From positions 20,278,001 through 20,342,000 of the forward strand of contig CM028897.1 in assembly GCA_016801885.1 (NCBI GenBank): a stretch of 64,000 bases of DNA, written 5' to 3'. Positions 24,501-36,212 of this stretch are shown piece after piece. Under the pieces are notes generated by a model. The model was not told the origin of the DNA, did not search any database, and saw only the letters and a program-made list of their open reading frames with translations. The position numbers and the translations under genes are program-made. This DNA is from Toxotes chatareus. Lineage: Eukaryota; Chordata; Actinopteri; Toxotidae. Within the stretch, counting starts at the first letter, position 1; the number at the start of each line of letters is the position of its first letter.

Positions 24501-26469
24501 ATGAACACTGGGGCACAGGAAGGGATAGTGTGAAAGAGATACCTGAGTTGTGAATTGATTGAAAGGAGAGAAACGTTGACAACAAGGGGCATGATGTAAG
24601 AACCAGCAGTAATTTGGATCTCAAAAAAATCTTCAGACTTTGAAGGGTACCTCTACAGAGTGCTTTCATGAATTAGATCCTTCCTGATGAAGGCTGGATT
24701 ACCAACCTGGCAAAGCAGGCAACTGCCTCGGGGGGGCCCCAGACCTTCACCTGACCCAAAAGGCTCCTGGTTTGAACTACGTGGTAATTATTTTTCAACA
24801 AGAATAAAATCACATTAAGGAATTAATTTCTCCATTATTTTTACCTAATCTTGTTGAGTATAAGATGACATTTTTTTTAATGGAAACTATGTTTGAAAAA
24901 GCGGAGGTCATACACACTGTTGAATTATGGGCTGGTTGTAGTCGTAATGTTGCTAAGCTAGGGAATTTCTTAAAGTTAGTGCCTTGTAGAGTGAGTCAGC
25001 AATAAAAGTATTTAGGAAATCCAGTTTCTGAACACAGGTGTGATACGTTTTCCTGCCACATATGGAAAAAAAAGGTGTCTTATAATCAGAATCATCTGAT
25101 ACTCAGGCTGTTTTAAACTTCTTTGGTGACTATTCTTAAATAAATTTGCAGCAGTGATGCTGAGAAGTGGTCCACAGCTCAGTTTTGCTGAGACCCCCAG
25201 GGCAGGTTAAACTGGCCTTAATTCTCATCCTTGCACTGAATCATGGGATTCTCACATTGCAGAGGTACCCTTCTGAATTCTCTGTGGTTTAATTGTAAGT
25301 GTTGAGTACAGGACAGGACAGATGGAAAGGAAACATGACGTGGACAGATGATGAAGGAGCAGATGAATGAAAAGGATGGAAGGGGATCTCTTGGGAGGAG
25401 TCTCTCCTCTCTCTTGCAGAGGAGGAGTCGAGACAATGATGGAAGAAGCTGGATTTGTTTTTTTTGTTTTGTTTTTGTTTTTTTCATTTCTTAGCATTAG
25501 TTCACAGTTACTGCTTCTTTTTGCATATATCTGATAAGCGCAGGGCTTTCAGAACAGTTCTCTGTGAAAAGAGAAGCAAAAAAAGAAAAGAAAAATCATA
25601 AGCTACGATTGTTAATATGTTTCTCTTATCATAAGTCTCTCAAGATTCGATAAGAAAGCAGCTATACAAGACCTATCAGAAACGTAACCCCTCCCCATCC
25701 TGCAAAAATAAACTTTCCCACCCCCACCCGACCCCATTACAGTACCTAACTTGGTCTGTCCTGACCAATAGCATCATAGCATTTTGGCATGCATAATGTC
25801 AGCCCATCCCACCTCTCGTTGCATCCAAAGAGGTGAAGAATTTTTGTCCTGCATGCTTTGTTAGTGCATATGTATGCTTCTAAACACATACATCCATACA
25901 CACTCTTAGTAATCTAAATGTTATATACACATTCATTAAACTTGAGACTAAAATCTTATCAAACCTCTTCACATTATTAATCATATCAGTATCCTCATTG
26001 CTTGCGTTGGAACCCCATGCAAATTCATCGACAACGCAAACTTTACATATGTACATCATCATGACGAAAGCGACATCAGCAGTGGCCTTAAGGAAAGTGA
26101 CAGACGCACTCAAAACAAGTGGACGCTGGGAAGGGAGAGGAGGATAAGGAGAGGATGAATTGGTGAGAAATGATAGACAGATTCAGTAGAGAGACTGGAG
26201 CATGGGCTTACATCTGTATATGTTTATGTGTGTGTGTGTGTGTGTGTGTGTGCGCGTGCCTGGTGTGTATGTCTATTAGGACAGGGGGTTGAAATGATTT
26301 TCCATCTGGGAAATCATAAACATTAAAACATCAAAATCACTCATTTGCACTTTGTGCTACTGTGGCAAAATGGAAACTGCTGCCCAGCTTGAGCACGAAG
26401 CTAAACACGAAACAGAAAACCCTGCGTGCCCCAAAATCAGGGTCACATGCGGAGCGGAATAGCTTGACC

Positions 26470-26984
26470 TTTTGGGGAAAAAAAAAAGTCTTATTCACTT
26501 TTTTGCTGAGAGTGAGATGATGAATTGATATAAATTTCATGTCTGTGCAGTGAGAGCTAAAGCTAGGTGCCAATAAATTATATTAGCTTATCGTAAAGAC
26601 AGGAAGCAGGGGGCAAATCACCAACCTGGAGCCAAGATGTCAACAAAATTTAACACCACTGAAAGTCACTACATTGCACTTGTTTTGTTTCATCGTTACA
26701 CAATAGTGATTTTTTTTTTTCCACAAGCAGGTGACCAGTGGCCAGGCGTTGTCTTCCTAAAGACTTGTCATCACTGTGTAGTATAGTAAGCAAAGTTAGC
26801 ATCAGTTAGCATTTGGACACAGCTATGCTAGCTGTTTCTCCCTGCTCCATGTCTTAAATCTAAGCTAGGCTAATCACTTTCAAGCTATAGCTCAAAACTT
26901 AGGACACAAACATAAAACAGAATTTGACTTTTTTCAACTCACTCCTGGCAAAAAATCAAATAAGTGTATTTCCTAAAATGCCAA
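26470..26984. mobile_element. Fold-back dispersed repeat, copy 1
   Basis: The left arm (26470-26613) runs in the minus sense and contains GAGAGTGAGATGATGAATTG and CATGTCTGTGCAGT. The right arm (26829-26984) runs in the plus sense and contains CTAGCTGTTTCTCCCTGC and GTGTATTTCCTAAAATG. The arms are diverged versions of one sequence placed head to head, a pattern I know from an abundant fish repeat. No ORF is present. Confidence 0.55.
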
Positions 26985-28016
26985 AACTTAATCTTTAAAT
27001 AGACAATTATCTTCTCAGTTGGTGCTCTCACCTTCCCATACTCAACAGTTTGAATGTAGACAAGTAACAGAAAGGAGACATGTCAGACATTTTGGCCTGA
27101 TCCAAGGGACAAACAATACTTTCTAAACTTTTACTGCACTTTTTGTGGATCTTGTCCAAGGATATCATAATACTAATCAAAAGGAAAGATTTTCTGCCTG
27201 CTGAAAGTTTTCTGTTACTTTTTGGTGAGAGAGAAGGTGAGAGTAAGAGTTGAGGACAGACGGACATGAAACTTAACCAACAGACATATGACTGTTTACA
27301 ACAGTGACAAAGTCTGACATTGTAGTTCTGAAATCAAATCCATTTCAGCGACATCAGAAAAATCCAGTTTAAAACAGAAAGGGAACAGCATTTAAATGGA
27401 AAGCAGATCAATAAAAACAAAGTTACACTCTTTGACAGAAAGATGATTTCATTTCAATGACTGTTCATAATAAATATCAAAACTAAACTGGAATAATTAT
27501 TTCTAATTTTCTTTCTTGCAGAAGCAAAAAAAAAAGGATGCATTTTTTCCTAGTTGACATTTGTGCATCTTAGTACAGAGGTAGATGGAGGTCTGGGCAC
27601 ACACACACACACACAGACACACAAACATCCGTGTGCACAGTTGTCTCGTGTGCAGATACAACATAGAGATCCAACCGTCACTGTCTCATTTATCTACATT
27701 GCATATTTCTATGTGTGTATGCTGTCTCTGATGTCATGCTCTTTCTCTCTCTCTCTTCTTCCCATGTGGCGTTTGTCATCCGCTCCTCTTTTACCATGGG
27801 CTGTCACTCCAATAGCCGTTCACGGTGCCTCCTACTGACCACCAAAAACAAAGAAGAGATGGACGGACAGAAGAGGAAGGGGGCGGGGAGGGGCGGAGGG
27901 TCCAGGAAGGGCAAAAAACAGGGAAAGAAAGAGAAGCCAAAAAGGGAGAAAACTAAAAATATTGCCACTGGCTGCTGAGTCACACTGGTGTCAGTGCAAG
28001 TAGTAACGGTGTTGGC

Positions 28017-28058
28017 GGCGGCTGTGGTGGTGGTGGTGGTGGTGATGGTGGTGGTGGG
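28017..28058. repeat. GGT/GGC trinucleotide tract
   Basis: Imperfect GGT repeats in a GC-rich patch. Confidence 0.8.
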
Positions 28059-28157
28059 CTGAACTCAGACCTGAGGAAAACCACGCTTCTCACAATCAGG
28101 CTGAGCTGCAATGTCTTAAACTGCTGCAGATAAAGAGAAAGCCAGTTTCACCACTAC

Positions 28158-28585
28158 CTTAAAAGGATAGCTTTTTGGAAGTTTAGAATTTTTTAAAGAT
28201 GAATACCATTCTTGTGCCTGTGTGTCAAGTATAGAGCTGGACCCAGGATGCGCTTAGTCTATCCTGCATTAGAGACCTGAGAGACCTGGTCAAAAAATTA
28301 GTTCTACCAACTAAAACTCACTAATTAACACGTAACTTTTTGTTTAATATATACAGAAATAGAAATGTAGAAAAAAAAAAAGACACTTTGTTTAAATTAA
28401 TGCGTTGGAGCTGGGCTCTATGTTTTGACCAACAACAGTTATCCATGTCAATTAGTCAGCTTATTTATTTTGGACTAGCTGTTTCCCCCTGCTTCAAGGC
28501 CTCATGCTGAGCGAGGCTAACCACATCCTCCAGCTATGTACTTAACACACAAACATCGAGTGGTATCAATCTTTCCTCTGTACAG
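28158..28585. mobile_element. Fold-back dispersed repeat, copy 2
   Basis: Same family as the copy at 26470-26984. The left arm contains GATGAATACCATTCTTGTGC. The centre contains CTCACTAATTAACACGTAAC. The right arm contains CTAGCTGTTTCCCCCTGC and CAAACATCGAGTGGTATCAA. Confidence 0.6.
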
Positions 28586-28664
28586 ATCATTTAAACCGTA
28601 GATAGTGACTGGACTACAGCACAACAAAGAAATGAGTGACCATTCCTTTCTTCTGGCTTTGCAG

Positions 28665-28788
28665 CTCAGCCTTCTGCCGAGAGCCCAGGTGAGAGTGCAT
28701 GGACAGGAGGTGAAGAGCGATGGCGTGGTAGATCCGATCAGATCCTACAGCTCCAGTTTCCATGACAACTTCTACACTGGAGGTCTCG
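28665..28788 (+). other. Exon-like open segment of unknown identity
   Basis: A strong acceptor (TTCCTTTCTTCTGGCTTTGCAG) precedes a 124-nt open segment that ends at a consensus donor, G|GTGAGA. The open frame reads QVRVHGQEVKSDGVVDPIRS and then SFHDNFYTGGLG. It is richer in G+C than its surroundings, and the reverse strand is also open for about 60 codons. I do not recognise the protein, and no other exon of such a gene was found. It sits between two transposable elements. Confidence 0.25.
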
Positions 28789-28917
28789 GTGAGACTAAAG
28801 GTCAGAGTTCATTATGTGTATTCACCTAAAGTTGTTTTCATGTTCCTAAAGCTACATTTGTCTTATTTTCTGAGTATATGTTTCACGCACCAGCTCTGCA
28901 GTGTTAATCCTGTTTGA

Positions 28918-29876
28918 CAGTGATTCCCAACTTTTCCAGCCTCAGACCCCTTAAGTTAAAGCTACTGTAAATTCTCAGGGTGATAGACAGTAGAAATCTT
29001 GCCACTTAAAGAACTTTAATATAGAATGGTTTCACCATTTCCACACCAGAGTTTAATTCACATTAGACTAGAAAAGACTAACGGTTTGGGGGTGAAATGG
29101 GGCCGTCCTTGGCTCTGTCTCAAATAATAGGCAGGTACCCGTGACATGTTTTTATGCCTTTTTTCAATGTGAACATTAAAATACTGAGTGGAAATGATGA
29201 AAATTTAAACCCAAGTCAGAACATTGCAAAAAAAAAAAAAAGTTTTTTTTTTTTTTCCGATTTGGCTAAGATGGAAAAGTTGGTGTAATGATAAAAACAA
29301 CATATGACAAAGTGCTAATGAAACAGGCTTAGTGAATAAATCGTGACTTACATGAAGCACGTGACTTAAACATCACTCAAGCTTCCAGTGATGCACCAAA
29401 CCCCTAATATTCACATAACAGTAGTGGATGGAAACACGCATCAGTTCACATTTTGTTTAGCAGATTTTCTGGAAATTCACTTAGATTTGCTCTACATTTG
29501 GACAGAAACGTGGAGGTCCATATAAACAGCAGACAGCAGCAGCAGCAAATTAACACAGAAATGGATTCAACTGTTAGAATATGATCAAATACTTTCATAT
29601 TAGCCTGATTCACATATTGGCCCGGTTCTACCTGCAGCTGATGTAAATAAAAGCCTCTGTCACAGTACACCTCCCCTCCCACAAGGAGGGATTTTTACTT
29701 TTCAGATTGCTTTATTTGTGGCCCGAGGAGGTCAAAAGCAAAGATAAAAAAAACAAACAAACAAAAAAAAAACAACTCAGCAATATGTTTAACCTAATTT
29801 TGTCTGGTTTTAATCATCTCAGACCTGCTTCAGGTTTATCTTGCAACTCCTCGACGGCCCCAGGTTGGGAACCACT
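28918..29876. mobile_element. hAT-like non-autonomous element, about 959 bp
   Basis: The left end starts CAGTGATTCCCAACTTTTCC, followed by AGCCTCAGACCCC. The reverse complement of the right end starts CAGTGGTTCCCAACCTGGGG. These match the CAGTGGTTCCCAACC-type termini of many vertebrate hAT elements. The interior has no transposase ORF. I could not see an intact 8-bp target duplication, so the copy is old or the ends are slightly misplaced. Confidence 0.7.
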
Positions 29877-30965
29877 GTCCCATGACCTGTATCCCACCAC
29901 CCTGACAGAGACATCCACGTCTTAACACCTGTTCCCCAGCTGTCCACGGTATAATTTGTTTTTTTTCCATCAAGTCCTCCTGAAGTACATCCTGTGTGTT
30001 GTTAAGGTCTGAGCAGAGTGGGAAGCCTGGGGAGGAGGCAGGAGAAAAAGGAGGAAGGAAGGGGGAGGAGGGAGAAGGGGACGCTACTACTCTTCTAAAC
30101 TGGCAATGGAGGTGCTGTGAAGTCTGATGGAAGTCCCTCTCCCCTCTTTTCCTGTACTAAAGGGAAACTCTGAGAACAAAATATGCGTCTGTGTGTGTTG
30201 ATGTTTGCACAAGTGTGTGTGTAAGAGAGGTTGATTTCAAAGGTGCAGAGGTGCTAGGATTTGGGGTATTTTCAGAGATATGCTTTCAACTTTCAAGTGT
30301 ATAAAAATGTTTTTGTTGTTTTCAATCTACTTGTAGGCGTAGTGTATTTTCTTATTCTGGAGGCTCTCATGAGTAAAACCATGCATGCTGCAGTAATATG
30401 TTAGCGTCTACATGAGTGTGAATGTGTGCATTCTGAGGCTTAATATTAGAAAAAGATTCTTATTCATCGCTAACTCCTAAGTATCAGTCTTAAAGCATTG
30501 AAGTGCAAGTGCAGTCGAGATACAGGCAAGAAGTAGCACAGGGAAAGCTAGAGGTAAACTAACTCAACTATCATATCAGTCTAAACTAACCTAGACTCTA
30601 TCCCTGTTAGTAAGGCAGGTGTGTTAGTGTGTTTGTGTATTTTAAAATACATTTGCTTTAGCATCTATCTCGGCTTAATCATTAAGGTTTAGCTATTCTG
30701 TGATTTTATTTTTATTCACTAATAGGACCCTCTAGTGCCTAGAAGAAGTCTAATTCATTGTTGTTTCTATCACGAAAACGTGAGTAATGGTGATGAAGAG
30801 CAGCTGGATGAATCTAATGTCCATGTCGATTGTTTTTGTTTCTTTCATGTTCCTCAGAAAAAAAAAAAAGAAAAAATATATAGATAGATATACTTATATC
30901 TATCTATATATGATTGTTGCTGTTGTTGTTGACATTTTGTTGTTTGTGTTTCTCTGTTGGCTATG
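29877..30965 (-). other. kcnc3: Probable kcnc3 3' UTR and flank
   Basis: This sequence follows the kcnc3 stop codon on the minus strand. Two AATAAA hexamers on the minus strand lie around 30706-30717, so a short 3' UTR of roughly 250 nt is possible, but a longer one cannot be excluded. A TATC/TAGA-type simple run lies at about 30876-30910. Confidence 0.35.
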
Positions 30966-31111
30966 CTACAAGATGGAAGGGATGGGGGAGTGGCATCGCC
31001 TGAGGCCAGGCGGCTCGAAGGGCTCGAAGGTGGAGTTGGTGATGGGGGTGAGGCGCAGCGGGGCGCCAGTCATCCCGGAGATGTTATTGAGGCTGCGTGA
31101 CTTTTCATAAC
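30966..31111 (-). CDS. kcnc3: kcnc3 last coding exon (C-terminal tail)
   Basis: The minus-strand acceptor is TAGCCACAG. The exon begins GT, which completes a Gly codon from the previous exon, and reads GYEKSRSLNNISGMTGAPLR, later LRRCHSPIPSIL and stop TAG at 30966-30968. The phase match across a 19.3-kb intron, with 49 codons to the stop, and the match to known Kv3 tails make the assignment firm. Confidence 0.9.
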
Positions 31112-32723
31112 CTGTGGCTACATGAAGATGACATGCACAGGTCAAAGGGTCAGAGCAAGGTTATGGTGTTGTAATTTAAGGTGAGTGTGTTATGGGATGG
31201 AAATGCAAATGTTCATGACAAAAAATAATGTCATGACATGTTAGTGTATGTTATATTATGACAGCATTGCACATCAGAAATAGCAAATATAAACCATTTG
31301 TTACAGTTACAAGCATTTGTAAATGAAACAAAGTTGAAAAAAGGTAAATCATTCAAAACAAAAAACCAGCCCAAACCAAGTAAAAATATTTTAGAACAAA
31401 GGAGGAAGTTGGAAAAAGACGGACAGATGGACAGAGGGACAAACAGATGGAAGGACAGATATAGACAGAGACAGGACAAAACAGGAATATGGGTTACGAA
31501 AATCAGCTATCAGTTGCCACAATATCCCATAGACACCTAGAGGTGGCGCTCTGGAGCACCAACATGAACTGTGTAGGGAAGGGAAGGTGCACTTGTCCAG
31601 TGGATGTACACAAAACCCTTGATCTGAAGACATCCCATAAGATTTTTGGACTTGTACATCCACTGGACATCCTGCTCTGGGGTTCCCAAAAGCACATCAC
31701 TGGTGCTACATTTTGTCCAGGAACAAGAAACACAGACAGACTTGATGATTTCATGATTTTTGGGAAACTCAGAGCAGCTCAGTTGGGTAAATCATCTGGA
31801 GCTGAGCACAGTTAGAAATAAACACAATCCTCCATGTCGACCCTCTCATCTTAAAAAAAAACTTTACTGCGATGAAGACAATTGGTTCTCAGAGCCCAGG
31901 TGTTTTAACCAGTCTACCCAAAGGAACAACAGGCTGCTGTTAACAGGGAAACAGTCAGTTACACAGACAGACAGACCGACAGACAGACCGACTGACGGAC
32001 TGGAGACAAAACCTTCTCCAAGGTCTGGGTCAAGTGTGTCTTTCTCTGCAGGTCCAATTTAACATGAGTCCACAGCCACGCTAGCTGCTCTGTGAGGCTG
32101 TGATTGGCCACAGTTGTGGTTTAAGCTAAATGCTAACATTAGCATGCTAATATGCTCACAGTGACAATGCTAACATGCATAAGTTTAGCAGGTCTACTAT
32201 GTTCACTGTCTTAGGATAGCATGTTAGCATGCTAACATTTTCAAATGAGCTCTAAAACCAAGTGCAGCTGAGGATGATGGGACTTTTTTTTTTTTTTTTA
32301 GGTTGAAGTAGCAGGAAGTGGCAGAATTAAGTGACCTTTCAACATGTTGGGTGGATTTTATTCCTGCAGAATGTGGTTTAACTTTAAAGATGTCATTTAC
32401 ACCCAGCTCAGATCTGATCACAACAATCTGTCAATTAAGTCTTGGGTAAAGTCTAAAGTCTATTTTCTTCCGATCTTTGAAGGAAATATGATTGAGAGAT
32501 TTGAGAATTTAGAAAAAATCATTTAAAGGGCCTACCCGTCCTTTGATCTGAAGACATCCTATAAGGTTTTTGTAACTGACGGGACTGATAAGAGACAGAT
32601 TAAAACAGAATGGGTCAAATTTGAAGTAGCAGAGACAGAGATATTATGACTCTTGTCCCAAACAGCCAAAGAAATGCTTGGGCAAATAGTTGGTTGTCGT
32701 GAATTGGCAGGACTTCTGTAAAA

Positions 32724-32770
<47 letters not shown>

Positions 32771-35545
32771 CTGTGTTTACAATTTGAGCCAGCTTAATGC
32801 AGAGATGTGCCTAATGAGAGTGCTTTTTTATATCCTGGGATTCTCACTAAAGTGTCGCAGGTCATTTGAGGTCAGGGCTTGAGGTTGCTCCATTAGAAGT
32901 GTATTGATGTAAACTAGAATTATTACCTTCAACAGTTTTCTCCCACCTGTGTCTTCCTTTGATTTTATTACTGTTAGAGATTTGAACTGTCACAAATGCA
33001 GCTCATTATAAATGAAGTTGTGAAGTCAGTCAGCCAGTTGTGAAATCAGAGCTGGATTCCCTAAAATATCTCCAGTGAAATGTTTGATTTTCTGATTGAT
33101 TTTACAATTATGATTACAATTATTATTATTTATTGTACCAAATCATTGTGCTTTCGACACTAAGGCTGATGTCTGATGTGCTGAAGTGCTTCCGGGAAAC
33201 ACAGCAGTAGTTTCCTCCGATTTCCATTAACAAAGAGAATAATATCCTTGTTGACTGATTCGAATTTAATAAACAGTGACAGCCCATTTCTTAGTGTTGC
33301 TCTTGGTTTAAAGTGTAGGGGCTTCACATGACTCCACATGAACTCCCACAATTCCTCGCCTGTCAACCTCCTGCCTGATCTCCACCCACAGACCGAACAT
33401 TTCAAGTCATTGTTACTGTAACTCACTGACCAATGACGTAATCTTATCATTAAAGCCTGCGGTTACACTAAACTCCTTCTACCTCTGCTGTGCTGTTGCC
33501 CTGGAGGTGAAAGAGATACCTCCTCTTCTGCAGAACAAAGGACCACGCTGTCTTACATTACCACTCATCCCGGTTTCATTACCTCGTCTTGTTCGTCTGC
33601 TAATTAGCTGGTGTGAAAGGTGAATTTTTTTTCTGCAAGGCGTACAGTTTCAAAGAGAAATAGAAAGTAGTCAAGTCCCTTTCATTTCTCAATATTGACA
33701 ACTCTCTGGGTCCCTCAATCACTTTACACATGTTGGACCCAGCAAGTGACGCATGACCTGACCTAGGAAACACTGGACTGCTGGATCTGCTTGATGTTGT
33801 TCAGTGCAAGAGACGGACAAATACACATCTGGTTGCTTGCAAGTGCAGTCGTCAAGTGGGGCTAACATCTAGTTGCTAAATAACTGCACATTAATACTGT
33901 ATGCTTAGCTGGTTTGTGTGCTTATTTTGTGTTTTCTCCTAGTGTCCCACAGACATCCACACTTTGACACTGGGATCTCAGTGTTAGTAGCGAGTTAGTT
34001 TTTTTTTTTTTTACTTGTTTCTGATATATAGGTATTCATGGAAATGGCTTTCTTTGATGTTAACTACATTCCCTTTCTCTGCTGTGGCAAAACGGAATTT
34101 CCCCTACGGGGGATCATCACCTCATCTTATGTTATCTAAACATATCTTATCTTAAAAGCCAAGATGGAAACTTAAGTGCTCATAATGCTTTCTTGCGCTA
34201 GCTCACAAACACACACTCCTGCGGGTACACGCCTGCTGCTTGTCATGCAGTGATTCTGGAGGTGGTGTGTTTTGATAGCTGCTTTTAGAGCCAATATGTA
34301 AAAACTGTCCTTGGATAGGTCGTTGAATGAGCTGATAGAAAGGCACTAAAGGCTACAACAAGAAACAACCGCAAATCAATACCTACATAACACCAACACA
34401 TGATACACCAGAGTTTTGAACTGAGGTTTTCATTTCATCAACACCTCTCAGAAAGGATTTGCCCTTGTGGGGTTAGGTCTGGCATCGGTTTCAGACCCTG
34501 CAGAAATGAATCTGGATGCTCTATAAAGAGGAAGCACTGATCTGAGACCAGCACGCAAGGGCAAACTCAGCACAGAGGACTTTGTAAAATTTCCTCCTGA
34601 CAGAGCTTTTACCCCTTTCCCAGCTTTTGGGAATGGAATTATTTATAAGGTCAGTTTGCTACTCTCTCTTTTTAAGTATCTGATCTCACCACCTGTAGGT
34701 CTGGAAGATGGAAGTTATATAATGTGAATTCAACAGTGGCAGGGATCAGCTTGCATCTGTGACAGTTACACTAGATGCCAACAGAACAACAGAACAGATT
34801 GTAATGGAACTGGATTGGCTAAATAAGATCTGGACGTTTGGTCTTACATTGTGATCAGATCTCAGTCAGGTATATATGACAAATCTACAATCTGACTACA
34901 TTCGTGCCCATCACGGCCCTCATGTTCAAAGGTCACCTATCAAAAGCTACATGTGAGCCCCTTCTCTGCAAAGGGAAAATAAAGCCATACAGCTGCACAG
35001 CTTTGGGAGAACCTTGAGAGACCACTACGATGTCTTTTGTGTCTCTAGACGGAGCTGTGTGAAGTCGAGTACATGACAGTTGGGGTTGAAATTTTATACA
35101 AATTTATAAATTAAAAAAAAAAAGTGTGGAGCTAGAAAGAGATGAGCTTACCAGACCTTTGGAGCCTGCTCCACTCTCCGTTAGCTACTACTAGCATAAC
35201 ACACTTGAATTTCCCTAACAGAAATTGTCGGCAGTCGAGTTGCACAGTGGGTTATATAGGCATCAGATTTTTGACAAGGAATGAGTGTGGAATTAAAGGG
35301 AAATTATTGCCCCATTTGTGTCCCCCAGAGCACGCTGGTCCAGTTCCTTTTGGGGAATCAAATTGGCCCAGCTAAAAATTTCCCTGAAAATATTGTTATG
35401 TAATCATTTTTGACAGTGGGTAACATTTTCAGGGGAACTGTCAGTTGTATAGATTTTTCCCAGAGTCCCTGGTCTAGAGCAAGTGGGGATTCAAAATGGC
35501 ACAACTGAAAATGCCCCTGAGAATGGTTTTAATTATTTTGACCAT

Positions 35546-35582
<37 letters not shown>

Positions 35583-36177
35583 CATACATACATAGTATAG
35601 TATACAGTAGTATACCGTAGTATCAGATCTGTGGTGCTAGATTTAGCTGAATTGGCCAATATGAATATCTCTGTGAGACACTGCTTAAACCTCAGGAGGC
35701 ATTCTGGGTAATGGATACCACAGTGACAGATCTGGGTCACAATGTTCTAAGGACCTGGTTATAAAATAGCCTACACACACTATATTTGTGTGTGCGTGTG
35801 TGTAGGTATATGCAGCACATATGGGTTAAAACGCATAACATCATCTTCCATCTAAGAATGGCAAATACTAAAACTGGTTGTGTCTTTTTTTGCTTTCGAA
35901 TGAGTGTGTACATTGAGTGTAAGTAGTGAACAGTGTGTGCATGTGTGTATTTGTGTTTGCTATGATTTTAGAATGTCACGCTTGAATTAATGACCAATGC
36001 CTTTGTGTAAATTATAGCTTCATATATGCTGTCTGCGAGTGTGTGCGTGTTTGTGTGTATTTTTGTATGTTTACAGTGTATTAGAACACATTCTGCTGTG
36101 TTTAAATAGCTGTGTTTGCAACGTCAAGTCCTGTAACCACAGAAATAAATCAGCAGCACTGCGGCTCTTAGCTGATT

Positions 36178-36212
<35 letters not shown>

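Larger units (their letters stand above)
18979..26469. other. Intergenic DNA, central part
   Basis: No gene is recognised. It holds a GAG/AGG trinucleotide tract (about 19398-19453), an AGT tract (about 19480-19503), a GAT tract (about 20170-20191), an exon-like segment (19149-19214), a strong hairpin (21455-21504) and short homopolymers. Part of 24700-24770, which has a run of CGGGGGGGCCCC character, may be transposon debris. Confidence 0.5.

Noticed and set aside
24697..24770. Possible additional hAT or other transposon end
   Set aside because: The sequence has a transposon flavour, but neither terminal repeats nor duplications could be defined.
33160..33450. 96-codon minus-strand ORF
   Set aside because: No domain or splice context recognised. 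The length is plausible for chance, and the segment may be repeat-derived.
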